Shown in pieces: positions 18,101-26,442 of a stretch of 64,000 nucleotides of DNA. The translations under genes and the position numbers were made by a program. Position 1 is the stretch's first letter, and each line of letters starts with the position of its first letter. Origin of the DNA: CAWCDJ01 sp963778675 (GTDB taxonomy: Bacteria; Acidobacteriota; Terriglobia; Bryobacterales; Bryobacteraceae); NCBI GenBank assembly GCA_963778675.1, contig CAVZVI010000014.1:744001-808000 (forward strand), read 5' to 3'. Below the pieces are notes generated by a model. That model worked only from the letters and a program-made list of their open reading frames with translations, was not told the DNA's origin and did not search any database.

Positions 18101-18872
18101 CATCCAGGCCTCGGCTGCCGGGCTATCGGCCGGAGTCTATCGCGCCACGGTTGCGCTTCAGGCTACCGACGCTGTGCCACAACTCATCGAGATTCCGGTG
18201 ACGCTCGCCGTTGGCCCAGCCTCCACGACTTCCATCGCCGGGGCGGGCAACGGCGCCTCGTTTGCCGCGGTCTTTGCCCCCGGCATGCTCTGCAGCGTGT
18301 TCGGAACGGATCTGGCTCCGTCCACGCGATTGGCTTCGTTTCTCCCCCTGCCGCTCTCGCTCGACGGAGTGTCGGCCACGGTGAACGGCGTGACCGCACC
18401 GCTCTACTTCGTCTCGCCCGGGCAGATCAACCTGCAGATCCCGTACGAGGCGGGCGCGGGGCCGGCCGTTCTTGGCATCAACAATAACGGAAAGGTGGCC
18501 GCTTTCCCGATTCAGATCGTCGCCGCGGCGCCCGGCATCTTCGCCGATGCCGCCCGCAACCTCGCCCCCTCCGGAAGTGCACAGCGCGGCCAGATCGTCA
18601 CCATGTTCATCACGGGCGATGGCGACGTGACCCCGACGCTTGCCACCGGCGCGACGCCGCTCTCGAAGTATCCCAAATCGCGGCTGCCGCTCTCGGTCAC
18701 TGTGGGTGGAGTGCCGGCCGCCCTCCCGTTCTACGGCATTCCCTCCGGTCTCGCCGGAGTTACCCAGATCAACTTGACGGTACCGCCGGACGCGCCGTTC
18801 GGCGCACAGCCGGTGGTCGTCACCGTCGGCGGAGTGCCCAGCCCGCCCGCGACTCTGAACGTGACGCAGTAG
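15189..18872 (+). CDS. secreted sedolisin (kumamolisin-like, S53) protease with Ig-like and TIGR03437 C-terminal domains
   Basis: 1227 residues, TTG start. A signal peptide (to about residue 18) is followed by a pro-kumamolisin activation domain (about 50-180), then the S53 catalytic domain with Glu272 and Asp276 (EEADLDLEW), oxyanion Asp348 (ASGDQGA) and nucleophile Ser482 (GGTSVSSPAF). After it come an Ig-like domain (about 580-680), two further beta domains (one BACON-like, TTSWLSVSPISGSGP) and a C-terminal domain of about 210 residues (NGASFAAVFAPGMLCSVFG, VSPGQINLQIP) that I recognise as TIGR03437, described from Solibacter. It is a secreted endopeptidase, probably most active at acid pH as its family is. 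Confidence 0.92.
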   Translation: MRRLILAGLLAPVFLSGAEDRITGRVDPGRLVPVPGHAAPRARARLDRGPVAPGFPMDAVTLLLKPDPSLDRFLADLQNPASPDYRLWLTPEQFAGRFGLSQSDIAKITSWLVSQGLRVTQVARGRHWITVSGTAERVGRAFHTEIRGFSDGQEMHYANATDPSVPEALAGIVAGFSGLDDYGPRPQSVKPLYNRGSSHYLAPDDFATIYNLKPLYSQGFDGTGQSVMVIGQSAVDVADIRSFRSQFGLPDNDPEMILVGTDPGKRGGDMEEADLDLEWAGAIAPKARIIYVYSTSVTTSLLNAVDQNLAPVMTLSYGGCEQNYSPAWRYVAQQASAQGITWMVASGDQGAAACDFTAATPQASKGATVTWPAGIPEITAVGGTRFNDGGGAYWGQANNSSLGSALSYIPETAWNDSAERNDLSSTGGGVSVWYPKPAWQSVPGVPAGNARAVPDVAFAASPDHAGYAYTSGGKPGIVGGTSVSSPAFAGIVAVLNQYLTSTNVLSQPGLGNLNPMLYRLAQASPEAFHDVTSGDNRVPCVQGSPDCRDGLVGYPSGAGFDLATGLGSLDVSVLAERWNTGTVTTTTVSADNPAPALDDTVVLTATVRGNGKPTGTVTFTTNYTLLGSAALASDGTAAISAPAIQIAGGNGLVTAVYSGDGVFDGSSGDLKISPVLQGPGSVVVPAITPNPVYQQSNSDGPAWYVTLTLKEMAGVATTLTGLSIDGDSYDSQIASFFKTANIPARGSIVAPLVVNEITPPHDAVFRFTGTDAGGQTWTRQGTVRLVGPAGPLLNPAISLTSTPETVQQNPLAGPSCQWTHRLTVQEQSGFTVALTKLMIGGADASSRIQAIFGTTRLAPFGSLQGSVCWDGTQTASSKTYQLTGSSENGAAVTASATASLSPPAAVAAGFSADHAAVAWQVADAAQVAASTVNLNFSGGSPRWSAVVLPGNRTTSWLSVSPISGSGPAAVTIQASAAGLSAGVYRATVALQATDAVPQLIEIPVTLAVGPASTTSIAGAGNGASFAAVFAPGMLCSVFGTDLAPSTRLASFLPLPLSLDGVSATVNGVTAPLYFVSPGQINLQIPYEAGAGPAVLGINNNGKVAAFPIQIVAAAPGIFADAARNLAPSGSAQRGQIVTMFITGDGDVTPTLATGATPLSKYPKSRLPLSVTVGGVPAALPFYGIPSGLAGVTQINLTVPPDAPFGAQPVVVTVGGVPSPPATLNVTQ

Positions 18873-18874
18873 CC

Positions 18875-20389
18875 TTACTGCGCGAACATCTCCGTCAGCA
18901 CGCGCCCGATCGAGCCGCTGGGGGTCTCCACCTGCAGAATGGTGGCCAGCGTGGGAGCAATGTCGTTCACCGCGACGTTGCCATCGTAGCGGCCCGCTTG
19001 GATGCCCGTGCCCAGAAAGAGCACCGGCACGTGGGCGTCATAGCTGTAGGGCGTCCCGTGGGTCGTCGTGCTGCCCGTGAAGAGCCAGTAGGGTTCGGGA
19101 ATGAATTCGAGGTCCGCGGCGCGCTGCGGGTTGAAACCGTTGACGATGCGGCGCGTAATCTCGTCGTTGTTCACCGCCCCGGACGCCAGTTGCTCGCGCG
19201 TGTAAACCCGGGCGACATGAGGCACCTCCATCGCCGCCGCGGCCGCCACGCGTTCGACGGCGCCGGGGTCGAGGTTCTTCATCGCCATGAGCCCACGGTT
19301 GAGGTAAATGGCGAGGTCGTAGCTTCCCAGAACCCACTCCCCTTCGCCGTACTTCTTGGCCAGCGCGGCCTGAACCGCGTTGCGAACCGTGGCGCCGGGA
19401 AGCCGTCCGCCGGGCATGTGGTTGGTTCCGTCTTCCGCCGCCGAGGGCGCCACGCCGTGGTCCCCGGTCAGGACGATCAGTGTGTTGGCGAGGCCCACCT
19501 GCCGGTCGATCGCCTGGAACAGCCGGCCGAGGGCGGCATCGGTTTCGAGCGCTACCGCGTGTTCCTCGGGGGAATACGTACCGTAGCGGTGGCCGACGTA
19601 GTCGTTCGAGGAGAAGCTCACGGTCAAAACGTCCGTCACGTCGTGCGTGCCCAGCTGCTCGGCGGAGAGCGCCCGCTCGGCGAACTGCTCCACCAGTTCG
19701 TTGCCCACCGGGCTCGTTTCGAGCGCCGAATAAAGGGCCCCGGGCTCCTCGGGCAGCGTGTGATTCAGCCAGGTGTAGCCGCGATACTTGGTGGCCGGCT
19801 GCGCGCTGTTGAAGTCCTTCACCCAGCCCGGCAGGTCGGGGAAGTAGTACGTGCTGCTCACGAAGTTGCCGCTCTTTGGATCGAACCAGTAAGCGCCGTT
19901 GGCCATGTGCCCGGCCGGCAGAATGGCGGCGCGGTCCTTCAGCGACACTCCGATCACCCGCGACTTTCTCCCGTCCGACATCTTCAGTTCATCGCCGACC
20001 GTGCTGACCAGCAGCCGGTGCGGCGACGAGCCGTCACCGGTTCCACCCAGCAGTTTCGTCTCACTGTCGCTCACGCTGGAGACGGACTTGTGCGTCCCGT
20101 AGTCGAACCACTCGTTGCCGACAATGCCGCTCACCGAGGGCGTGGCGCCTGTCAGGACGGTGCTGTGTCCGACCGCCGTGATGGTTGGGAAATGAATGTA
20201 GCGGGCGTTGGTGAAAACAGCGCCCTGCGTCAGCAGCCGGTCGAAACCGTCGTGGTATTCGGTGCGGAACCGGGTGAGGTAATCGTAGCGGAACTGGTCC
20301 ACTACGATGGCCACCACCAGCTTGGGTTTTTTGGGCGTGGCGGCGAGCAGCGCGGCCGCCAGCGAAAGCAGCAACAGAATCTTCTTCAT
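18875..20389 (-). CDS. PafA-like alkaline phosphatase / phosphodiesterase, secreted
   Basis: 504 residues with a signal peptide (MKKILLLLSLAAALLA). Alkaline-phosphatase superfamily: first metal Asp31 in VVDQFRYDYL, nucleophile threonine in FPTITAVGHST (67-77), Asn92 in GNEWFD, and the Lys/Arg pair in SLKDRAAI (Lys151, Arg153) that marks the PafA monoesterase group. Metal ligands recur in LTGDHGVAPS and YDAHVPVLFLG. It should release phosphate from organic esters in the periplasm. It is convergent with the sedolisin, with only two bases between them. Confidence 0.9.
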   Translation of the reverse strand: MKKILLLLSLAAALLAATPKKPKLVVAIVVDQFRYDYLTRFRTEYHDGFDRLLTQGAVFTNARYIHFPTITAVGHSTVLTGATPSVSGIVGNEWFDYGTHKSVSSVSDSETKLLGGTGDGSSPHRLLVSTVGDELKMSDGRKSRVIGVSLKDRAAILPAGHMANGAYWFDPKSGNFVSSTYYFPDLPGWVKDFNSAQPATKYRGYTWLNHTLPEEPGALYSALETSPVGNELVEQFAERALSAEQLGTHDVTDVLTVSFSSNDYVGHRYGTYSPEEHAVALETDAALGRLFQAIDRQVGLANTLIVLTGDHGVAPSAAEDGTNHMPGGRLPGATVRNAVQAALAKKYGEGEWVLGSYDLAIYLNRGLMAMKNLDPGAVERVAAAAAMEVPHVARVYTREQLASGAVNNDEITRRIVNGFNPQRAADLEFIPEPYWLFTGSTTTHGTPYSYDAHVPVLFLGTGIQAGRYDGNVAVNDIAPTLATILQVETPSGSIGRVLTEMFAQ

Positions 20390-20514
20390 GGGCGTTGAAT
20401 CCTCAGGGTATCACGCCCGTGTAAACAGGTTGTACATGCGTGCTCCGGCAGTAGTGTCCACCTCCTTGACATGGACGGCAATGTGCGCAGGCAACCCACA
20501 CATTTGAAACGCTG

Positions 20515-21033
20515 ATGCCTCTGGCCGCACAAATGCCTTGTACGAAGTCGATGTCCAAGAAAGAGCTTGCCGCCATGAAACAACTTGCTATGCGGATTCC
20601 CGAACCGACCCTGGACCGCCCGAACGATCGCAGGTGCAAGTCGCGCTTTCCCATTCAACGGGAGATGCGATACAAGGTGCTACGAGACAACCAGGTGGTG
20701 GAGATTGGCACTGGGAGAACCATCAACGTCGGAAGCGGTGGAGCGGCGTTTCGCCTGGACCATGAACTGGTCCAAGGCTGCCTGATCGAACTTTCGATCA
20801 GTTGGCCGGTTCTGCTGGACAACACCTGTGCCGTGCGGCTGGTGACTTATGGCCGGCTCGTGCGCAGTCGAGGCGGACTGTGCGCCTGCACGTTCGAAAA
20901 GTACGAGTTCCGCACTCAGGCGCGGGTCATGCAGGCCTTGCCGGCGCGAACCGACACAGTGTTTCAGAGATGGGCGGACAATGTGCGCAAGGTAAACCTT
21001 CGGGTCAACGTCGCGCAGGCGTCGGCAAGTTAA
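20515..21033 (+). CDS. PilZ-domain protein (putative c-di-GMP receptor)
   Basis: 172 residues if the first ATG is used; later ATGs at 20551 and 20575 are also possible, and none has a strong ribosome site. The PilZ signature is present: RRCKSRF (RxxxR) followed by INVGSGGAAF in place of the canonical (D/N)xSxxG. It is a single-domain PilZ with a basic C-terminal tail, so it may bind c-di-GMP and pass the signal to a partner protein. No cyclase or phosphodiesterase gene is nearby. It ends on a TTAA shared with the convergent fmdB-like gene. Confidence 0.8.
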   Translation: MPLAAQMPCTKSMSKKELAAMKQLAMRIPEPTLDRPNDRRCKSRFPIQREMRYKVLRDNQVVEIGTGRTINVGSGGAAFRLDHELVQGCLIELSISWPVLLDNTCAVRLVTYGRLVRSRGGLCACTFEKYEFRTQARVMQALPARTDTVFQRWADNVRKVNLRVNVAQASAS

Positions 21034-21329
21034 TGGTCGGAGGACGGCTTGGCAGGGCTGGGCTTGCTCTCGGCCTTGCTTTCGGACTTCGTGGAGTCGG
21101 CCTTCGACTCCGACTTCCCATTGCTACCGGAGGTCGAAGGCGTCTTTCCGTTCCGGGCGTAGTCGGTGACATACCAGCCCGTCCCCTTGAACTGTAGGGC
21201 CGGCGCGGAAATGAGGCGCTCCAGTTCCCCCCCGCAGCCCTCATGCACCGCCAGCGGCTCGTCGGCGAACTTCTGCCTTACCTCGAACGTCTCGCCACAT
21301 TTGTGACAGCGGTAATCGTAAAGCGGCAT
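21030..21329 (-). CDS. FmdB-family zinc-ribbon regulatory protein
   Basis: 99 residues. The N-terminal FmdB domain has the standard MPLYDYRCHKCGETFEV start and paired cysteines (CHKC near 8-11 and a single visible Cys in EGCGGELE), then LISAPALQFKGTGWYVTDY. The last 40 residues are a Ser/Lys/Glu-rich low-complexity tail (SESKADSTKSESKAESK). Members are small putative metal-binding regulators of unknown target. Confidence 0.85.
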   Translation of the reverse strand: MPLYDYRCHKCGETFEVRQKFADEPLAVHEGCGGELERLISAPALQFKGTGWYVTDYARNGKTPSTSGSNGKSESKADSTKSESKAESKPSPAKPSSDH

Positions 21330-21505
21330 AAGCGTACTGAAAAAACGGGTGAAATCTAACGTCAGTATATCAGATGCGCACTGCCGCCACCTCGATGCGC
21401 AGCCGTTAAATGCTTACAGAAGATAGCAGTGGGAGCGCCGGGTTGAAAAATTAAGTCGTGAGGGGGCTAACTTTTGCGAATTCGCATCCGTCTTAACCAG
21501 CAGAG

Positions 21506-21748
21506 ATGATACGAAGAGCTGCCATCACGGCTACCCTGGCGCTGGGCCTCACGCTCACCGTCTCGCGGACAGCCCCGGTGTATGGCAGGCTGGCCGCGTC
21601 CGCCCATCGATTCCAGCGGCACTTTCACGATCTCGAGGGCGCCGGCCAGTCGCTTAGCCCGATCGAGCGCTTTTTCTTCAGCCTGGCTCTGACCACCACG
21701 CGGGCTCCGGAACCGGTTTCCGCCGCCCGTCCTCCGCAGCGAACATAG
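21506..21748 (+). CDS. small hypothetical protein with signal-like N-terminus
   Basis: 80 residues. The start is positively charged then hydrophobic (MIRRAAITATLALGLTLTVS), compatible with a signal peptide or anchor, followed by a helical stretch (SPIERFFFSLALTT) and a proline-rich end. The opposite strand has no gene and the neighbouring gaps are short, which supports it, but the ribosome site is weak and I know no family. Confidence 0.45.
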   Translation: MIRRAAITATLALGLTLTVSRTAPVYGRLAASAHRFQRHFHDLEGAGQSLSPIERFFFSLALTTTRAPEPVSAARPPQRT

Positions 21749-21804
21749 GCATCTCGACAGGCGCCCGCCCCCGGTCCAGCCAGGAGCGGGCCTCTATCGC
21801 AGAA

Positions 21805-23289
21805 CTACTTCTTTTTGTGGACTGGCGCGCGCCTTCTGACGGCCGGGCGGGCCGGAGTGCACGGATCGGTCTTCAAGCCGGTAATCTTGTCCTTGTCCGT
21901 TTCCATCGTGAGCATGAACGGATCGCGCGTGAACGTCCGCGGAATGCCGTCAAACTCGATCTCTCCGGGAACCGGCTTGCCCGTGAGGGCGGCGTCGAGT
22001 TTGAGAGTGATCTCCGGAACCCCGGTTACGCCCGGCTTGGTCGGATCGCTGATCGCAACCAGCAGTTCCTTGGACCGGCAGGCCGGCTTGCCCTCGACGA
22101 TCACCCCCTTCAGCGCGCGCCCGGATTCGCCGTGCACGTCCGCGTCTTTGAGTTGCCCGTCGAAATACTGCTGCCCGTTGGTGTCGGTGAGTTGGCGCTT
22201 CAGCCCCATCCAGAGGGCGAATTGCGGGTGATTCTGGGTGAACTCTTTCTCCTTGCGGGCGGCTACGGCGGAGGCGGTTTCGATCGTGAATCCCGCCGGC
22301 GGCAGCGGCGACGCTTTCGCCTGCTCCTTCAACTGGTCGAGCCCGTCCGTGTCGCCATGGTACGCGCTGTAGGCGCTGGCGGCATAGTCGGTAATCTTCT
22401 TGGGGTCGGTGGTGCCGCCGAGCGTCGGATCGACCACCGACGCGCGAACGAACTGGTAAATCGCCCGTGGACCGAGATCGGTCGCCTTGTCCGGCTGGTT
22501 GCGGGCCTCACAAGCCAGCGCTGTGCCGAGGTTATAAGAAATCGCGGCGATATCCGGATATTCCGTCAGCGCTTTGGTATAAGCCGATTCGGCGGCGGCG
22601 CAATCCTTGGGGTTCTTCGCCATTGCCTGGTTGCCCGGTATCAGCGCAATCGCTCCGAGTGCGGTCTTGGCGCGCTTCTCGATGTCGGTGCGGGCGTTGG
22701 CCCATTGGGCCGCTGTGGTCGCTTCCGGCTTGTTCTCGGCAACGAAGTACTTGGGTGCGAAATCCAGAAGCTCCTTTGCCGCCTTCTGCCCCGTCTCCAA
22801 TTGTTCCGGTGTGGCATTGGGCATGGCCGCGACATTCCAGGCCACTTGATACAGCACGTTCAATTTGCTCAGGCCACCGCCCTTTTCCGAAAAGACCTGG
22901 TCCAAGCCCTTGTCCATCAGTTGCTTGCCATAGTCGTACACCTTGGCCGGCTGCGGCGGGTTCATTTTGCTGTAGGCCAGCATGTACATGTATAACCGGT
23001 CGTCCTTGTAATCGGAATCCGGGTATTTTTGGGTCCAGGTGTCGAGATCCTGGATCTCTTTTTGCGGGTTGTTGGCGTCTTTGATGGCTTCGTTATAAAT
23101 ATCGTACTCGCCCTGGTCCTTGACCTTCTTGGTCTTGGCGGGGGCCTGCCCTGAGGGCTGTGCGGCGGCCGCCCCTTGAGCGCGGAGAAACGGAGCCGCG
23201 CCCGTCAGAACGAAGGCGCCGAGTACGGCCGAAACCGCGACACTCTTCAGAGTCTGATCGATTATCTGTCTGCGAAATCTGAGAACCAC
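21805..23289 (-). CDS. secreted helical TPR-like protein, paralog A of tandem pair
   Basis: 494 residues from a GTG with GGGGG upstream. The signal peptide ends near RAQ (residue 38). The body is helical with TPR-like spacing (LDTWTQKYPDSDYKDDRLY, AESAYTKALTEYPDIAAISY). The C-terminal 110 residues form a separate conserved part (KPACRSKELLVAISD, LKLDAALTGKPVPGEIEFDG) and end in a basic tail, VHKKK. It is clearly homologous over its length to the upstream neighbour, pointing to gene duplication. Function unknown; periplasmic location inferred. Confidence 0.8.
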   Translation of the reverse strand: MVLRFRRQIIDQTLKSVAVSAVLGAFVLTGAAPFLRAQGAAAAQPSGQAPAKTKKVKDQGEYDIYNEAIKDANNPQKEIQDLDTWTQKYPDSDYKDDRLYMYMLAYSKMNPPQPAKVYDYGKQLMDKGLDQVFSEKGGGLSKLNVLYQVAWNVAAMPNATPEQLETGQKAAKELLDFAPKYFVAENKPEATTAAQWANARTDIEKRAKTALGAIALIPGNQAMAKNPKDCAAAESAYTKALTEYPDIAAISYNLGTALACEARNQPDKATDLGPRAIYQFVRASVVDPTLGGTTDPKKITDYAASAYSAYHGDTDGLDQLKEQAKASPLPPAGFTIETASAVAARKEKEFTQNHPQFALWMGLKRQLTDTNGQQYFDGQLKDADVHGESGRALKGVIVEGKPACRSKELLVAISDPTKPGVTGVPEITLKLDAALTGKPVPGEIEFDGIPRTFTRDPFMLTMETDKDKITGLKTDPCTPARPAVRRRAPVHKKK

Positions 23290-23310
23290 GGAAAAACCCC
23301 CAAAATGGAA

Positions 23311-23330
23311 CCGGCGGCCGAAGCCGCCGG
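23311..23330 (-). terminator. UUCG-capped hairpin between tandem paralogs
   Basis: Read on the minus strand, CCGGCGGC-TTCG-GCCGCCGG is a perfect 8-bp stem with the very stable C(UUCG)G tetraloop, 17 bases after the stop of the upstream paralog and 21 before the GTG of the next. The following bases are T-rich but not a clean T-run. It could attenuate read-through or protect the upstream message. Confidence 0.65.
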
Positions 23331-23347
23331 CGTTGCCTGTCTCTTTG

Positions 23348-24745
23348 TTATTTCTTCTTTCCCGCGCCCTTTCTCACTCCTGGTCTCGGAGGTGCGCACG
23401 GGTCCATCTTTAAGTCGTCGATTTTTGCCTTGTCCGTATCCAATGTCAGCATGAATGGGTCTTTGCTGAATCCCGATGGGGCGCCGTCGAACTGGATCTG
23501 GGAGCCGGTTTGCGGCTTTCCGGTCAACGCGGATTCCAGCTTCAGCGTGACTTCGGGATGCTCGGCATCCGAGATGGCCACGAGCAGTTCTTTCGCCCGG
23601 CATGCCGGCTTGGCCTCCACGATCGTGCCCTTCAGCGCCTTGGCGCCGTTTTGTCCGGCGATCTCGGTGCCCTTCATCGTCGATTCATAGTATTGGTCGC
23701 CGTTGGTATCCGCCAACTGTCTCTTGATCCCCATCCACAGAGCCAGTTGCGGATTCTTCTCCATGAACTCCTTCTCTTTTTCGGCGGCGATTTCGGAAGC
23801 GGTTTTGATTTTGAAATCGGCCGGCGGGAAAGGCGAGGCAACCGCCATTTGCTTCAACTGCTGGAGACCGTCGACATCCGGCCCGTGATAGCGGTTATAA
23901 ACCTTCTCCAGGTACGCAGCCGCCGTCTTGTTCGTGGCAGCCGCGTCGGGGCCCCACTTGCCGGGGTCCAGAGCCGAGGCGCGCGCCACCTCGTAGATCG
24001 CGGCGGGTATCTTCTCCGGCTTCTGCTGCGCGATCTGCGCCCCGCCGAGCGCGAATGCGATCTGCGGGCAATCCGGATACTGCTGCAGGGCCTTGGTGAA
24101 CGCCGCCTCTGCGCCCTCGTAATCTTTCTTGTTCTGCGCCTGGGTGCCGGGAAGCATCGCCACGAAAAGCAGGGCCGCGCGCATATCGGACTCCACTTTC
24201 GCCTTCGCCTGGTTCCACTGGTCTTCACTCGCGGCGGCCGGCTTGTTGGCTGCCACGAAATAGGTAGGGACGAACGCCAGCCCTTCATTCGCCGCCTTCT
24301 CCCCGATCGCAAGCTGCTCCGGAGTCGCGTTCGGAAGCTGGCGGATGCTGTATGCCGACAGGGCGTAGATGTTGAGCGCGTCAAACGGGGAGTAGGTGGC
24401 CTTAATATCCTTGGCCATCAGTTGCGACGCGATCTCGAGCACCTTGGCAGGCTGGTTCGAACCGCTGTAGGCGCGCAGGTAATAGTAGGTGCGCTCATTG
24501 GCGAAGTCGGTTTGCGGATATTTTTGGGTCCACGCATCGAGGTCGGTCACGGCCTTGGTGAAGTTGTTTCCATTCACGTCCTTGACGACATCGTTGAAGA
24601 CCGTGTACTCGCCCTGGTCCTTATATTTCTTTTCGGGCTTCGGGGTCGTTTGCGCGTCTGCCTGCCGGGCGACGCCGGCGAATCCCATCGCGCCAAGAAC
24701 GGCAACGGCCGCCATTCTTACCAATAGTCGATTGCATTTATGCAC
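23348..24745 (-). CDS. secreted helical TPR-like protein, paralog B of tandem pair
   Basis: 465 residues from the GTG at 24745, chosen because AGGAGG lies 6 bases before it; a longer open frame exists but has no ribosome site and an unlikely N-terminus. The signal peptide contains MAAVAVLGAMGFAG and ends near ADA-Q. TPR-like repeats (LDAWTQKYPQTDFANERTY, AEAAFTKALQQYPDCPQIAF) are followed by the same C-terminal part as paralog A (KPACRAKELLVAISD) and a basic end, GAGKKK. The hairpin between the two genes may set their relative expression. Function unknown. Confidence 0.8.
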   Translation of the reverse strand: MHKCNRLLVRMAAVAVLGAMGFAGVARQADAQTTPKPEKKYKDQGEYTVFNDVVKDVNGNNFTKAVTDLDAWTQKYPQTDFANERTYYYLRAYSGSNQPAKVLEIASQLMAKDIKATYSPFDALNIYALSAYSIRQLPNATPEQLAIGEKAANEGLAFVPTYFVAANKPAAASEDQWNQAKAKVESDMRAALLFVAMLPGTQAQNKKDYEGAEAAFTKALQQYPDCPQIAFALGGAQIAQQKPEKIPAAIYEVARASALDPGKWGPDAAATNKTAAAYLEKVYNRYHGPDVDGLQQLKQMAVASPFPPADFKIKTASEIAAEKEKEFMEKNPQLALWMGIKRQLADTNGDQYYESTMKGTEIAGQNGAKALKGTIVEAKPACRAKELLVAISDAEHPEVTLKLESALTGKPQTGSQIQFDGAPSGFSKDPFMLTLDTDKAKIDDLKMDPCAPPRPGVRKGAGKKK

Positions 24746-24962
24746 GTGCGCCTCCTGCCTGTCTTCCGGCTCTGATTGTCGCAATGGCCCGCTGCTATTG
24801 CTATCCCGGCGTGAGCGCCCCGGCTCGCGATGTCTGCCGGGGACACTTGCGGAGTATAGCCAAACCACTTTCGTGGTGCAACTCATTCGACTCCGACTGC
24901 CACTGACTGGTTCCGAATCACAAATCATACCAGATCAACGCTATGCTGGAAGTCACCCCTTC

Positions 24963-26435
24963 ATGCGATACCTGGATCTTTTGGTCATCCTGGTCTACCT
25001 GATCGCCATCACCTGGTTTGGCGCCCACTTCCGCACCGGCCGGAAGAGCCTTCGCGACTATTTTCTTGGCGGGCGAACCGCTCCATGGTGGGCGATCAGT
25101 CTCTCCATCGTGTCGGCGGAGACCAGTACTCTCACCATCGTTGGTACCCCAGCACTAGCCTTCACGGGCGATATGGGCTTTCTCCAGCTCGTGCTGGGAT
25201 ACCTGCTAGCCCGCATCGTCATTTCCGTTCTGTTTTTGCCGCAATATTTCCGCGGCGAAATGTTTACCGCTTATGAGCTGATGCGGCGCAGATTCGGCGA
25301 ACGGATCCGTAAGCTGACCGCGTCGATATTTCTAGTGACGCGGGCGCTCGCCGAAGGGGTACGCGTGTTCGCTATTTCTTTGGTCATCTCGATCGTGCTG
25401 GGCACCGGCGAAATCCCGTCGATTGTGCTGATTGTGGTGCTCACCTTGTTCTATACCTTCGAAGGCGGCATGACGGCCGTCATCTGGACCGACGTCGTCC
25501 AGATGAGCCTATACGTAGCCGGCGCCGTCGTTAGTTTCTTCGTGATCCTCGGCCAGATTCCGGGCGGCTGGGCGCACGTCGCGGCAGTGGCCGGCGCCGC
25601 CGGCAAATTCACGATTTTCCACTTTCATTTTGCGCCGACGATGGCATTCTTTTCCACCACCTACACCTTTTGGGCCGGAATCCTTGGCGGCTGCTTCCTC
25701 ACGACCGCCAGCCACGGCACCGACCAGCTCATGGTGCAGCGGCTGCTGAGCGCGCGCGACGAGCGGCAGAGCCGCGCCGCCCTGCTCTCCAGCTGGGCCG
25801 TCATCCTGCTGCAATTCACTCTTTTCCTCCTGATCGGGATCCTGCTGTTTGTGCATTATCGCGACGCGGGGCTCCCGTCGCCTCCGCAGACCGATCGCAT
25901 TTATCCCGAGTTCATCTGGAACAGCCTGCCGCACGGCCTGGCCGGACTGGTGACCGCCGCGATCCTGGCCGCCGCTATGGCCAATCTGAGCGCCGCCCTG
26001 AATTCCCTCTCTTCCACCACCGTAGTAGATTTCTTCCGCGCGCGTTCGAGCGGCATGAGCGAAGTCCGGGCCATGCGCATCGCCCGCGTCGCAACCATTC
26101 TGTGGGGCGCCATCCTGCTCGGCATCGCCATTGGCGCGCGCCATTCGCGTTCCGTGCTGGAGGCTGGCCTGACCATCGCCTCCATTCCCTCCGGCGCGCT
26201 TCTGGGCGTATTCCTCCTCGGCATCCTGACCAAGAAACCGGGTGAGGTTTCGGCGATCGCCGGCGTGGTGTGCGGGCTGGCCACCGTCCTATGGGTGCAT
26301 TTTTCGACACCGGTCGCGTGGACGTGGTATGTTCTCATCGGAACTGTTGTCACTTTCGGCGCGGCATTGATCGCATCCCTGTTCGAAAAAGGGGGGAACC
26401 CGGCGGAACCCAGCCGCATCTCCAGGACTCATTAG
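24963..26435 (+). CDS. sodium:solute symporter (SSS family)
   Basis: 490 residues from the ATG at 24963 (GGAAG before it). The open frame continues upstream, but only this start gives the family's N-terminus (YLDLLVILVYLIAITWFGAHF). About thirteen membrane segments; family features are LRDYFLGGRTAPWWAISLS near 30-48 and, later, AMANLSAALNSLSSTTVVDF. It imports a solute with sodium; sugar, proline or sialic acid cannot be told apart. Seven bases separate it from the permease gene downstream, so they form an operon. Confidence 0.9.
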   Translation: MRYLDLLVILVYLIAITWFGAHFRTGRKSLRDYFLGGRTAPWWAISLSIVSAETSTLTIVGTPALAFTGDMGFLQLVLGYLLARIVISVLFLPQYFRGEMFTAYELMRRRFGERIRKLTASIFLVTRALAEGVRVFAISLVISIVLGTGEIPSIVLIVVLTLFYTFEGGMTAVIWTDVVQMSLYVAGAVVSFFVILGQIPGGWAHVAAVAGAAGKFTIFHFHFAPTMAFFSTTYTFWAGILGGCFLTTASHGTDQLMVQRLLSARDERQSRAALLSSWAVILLQFTLFLLIGILLFVHYRDAGLPSPPQTDRIYPEFIWNSLPHGLAGLVTAAILAAAMANLSAALNSLSSTTVVDFFRARSSGMSEVRAMRIARVATILWGAILLGIAIGARHSRSVLEAGLTIASIPSGALLGVFLLGILTKKPGEVSAIAGVVCGLATVLWVHFSTPVAWTWYVLIGTVVTFGAALIASLFEKGGNPAEPSRISRTH

Positions 26436-26442
26436 GCAACCA

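Noticed and set aside
20466..20471. TTGACA upstream of the PilZ gene as a -35 box
   Set aside because: No acceptable -10 hexamer at 16-18 bases.
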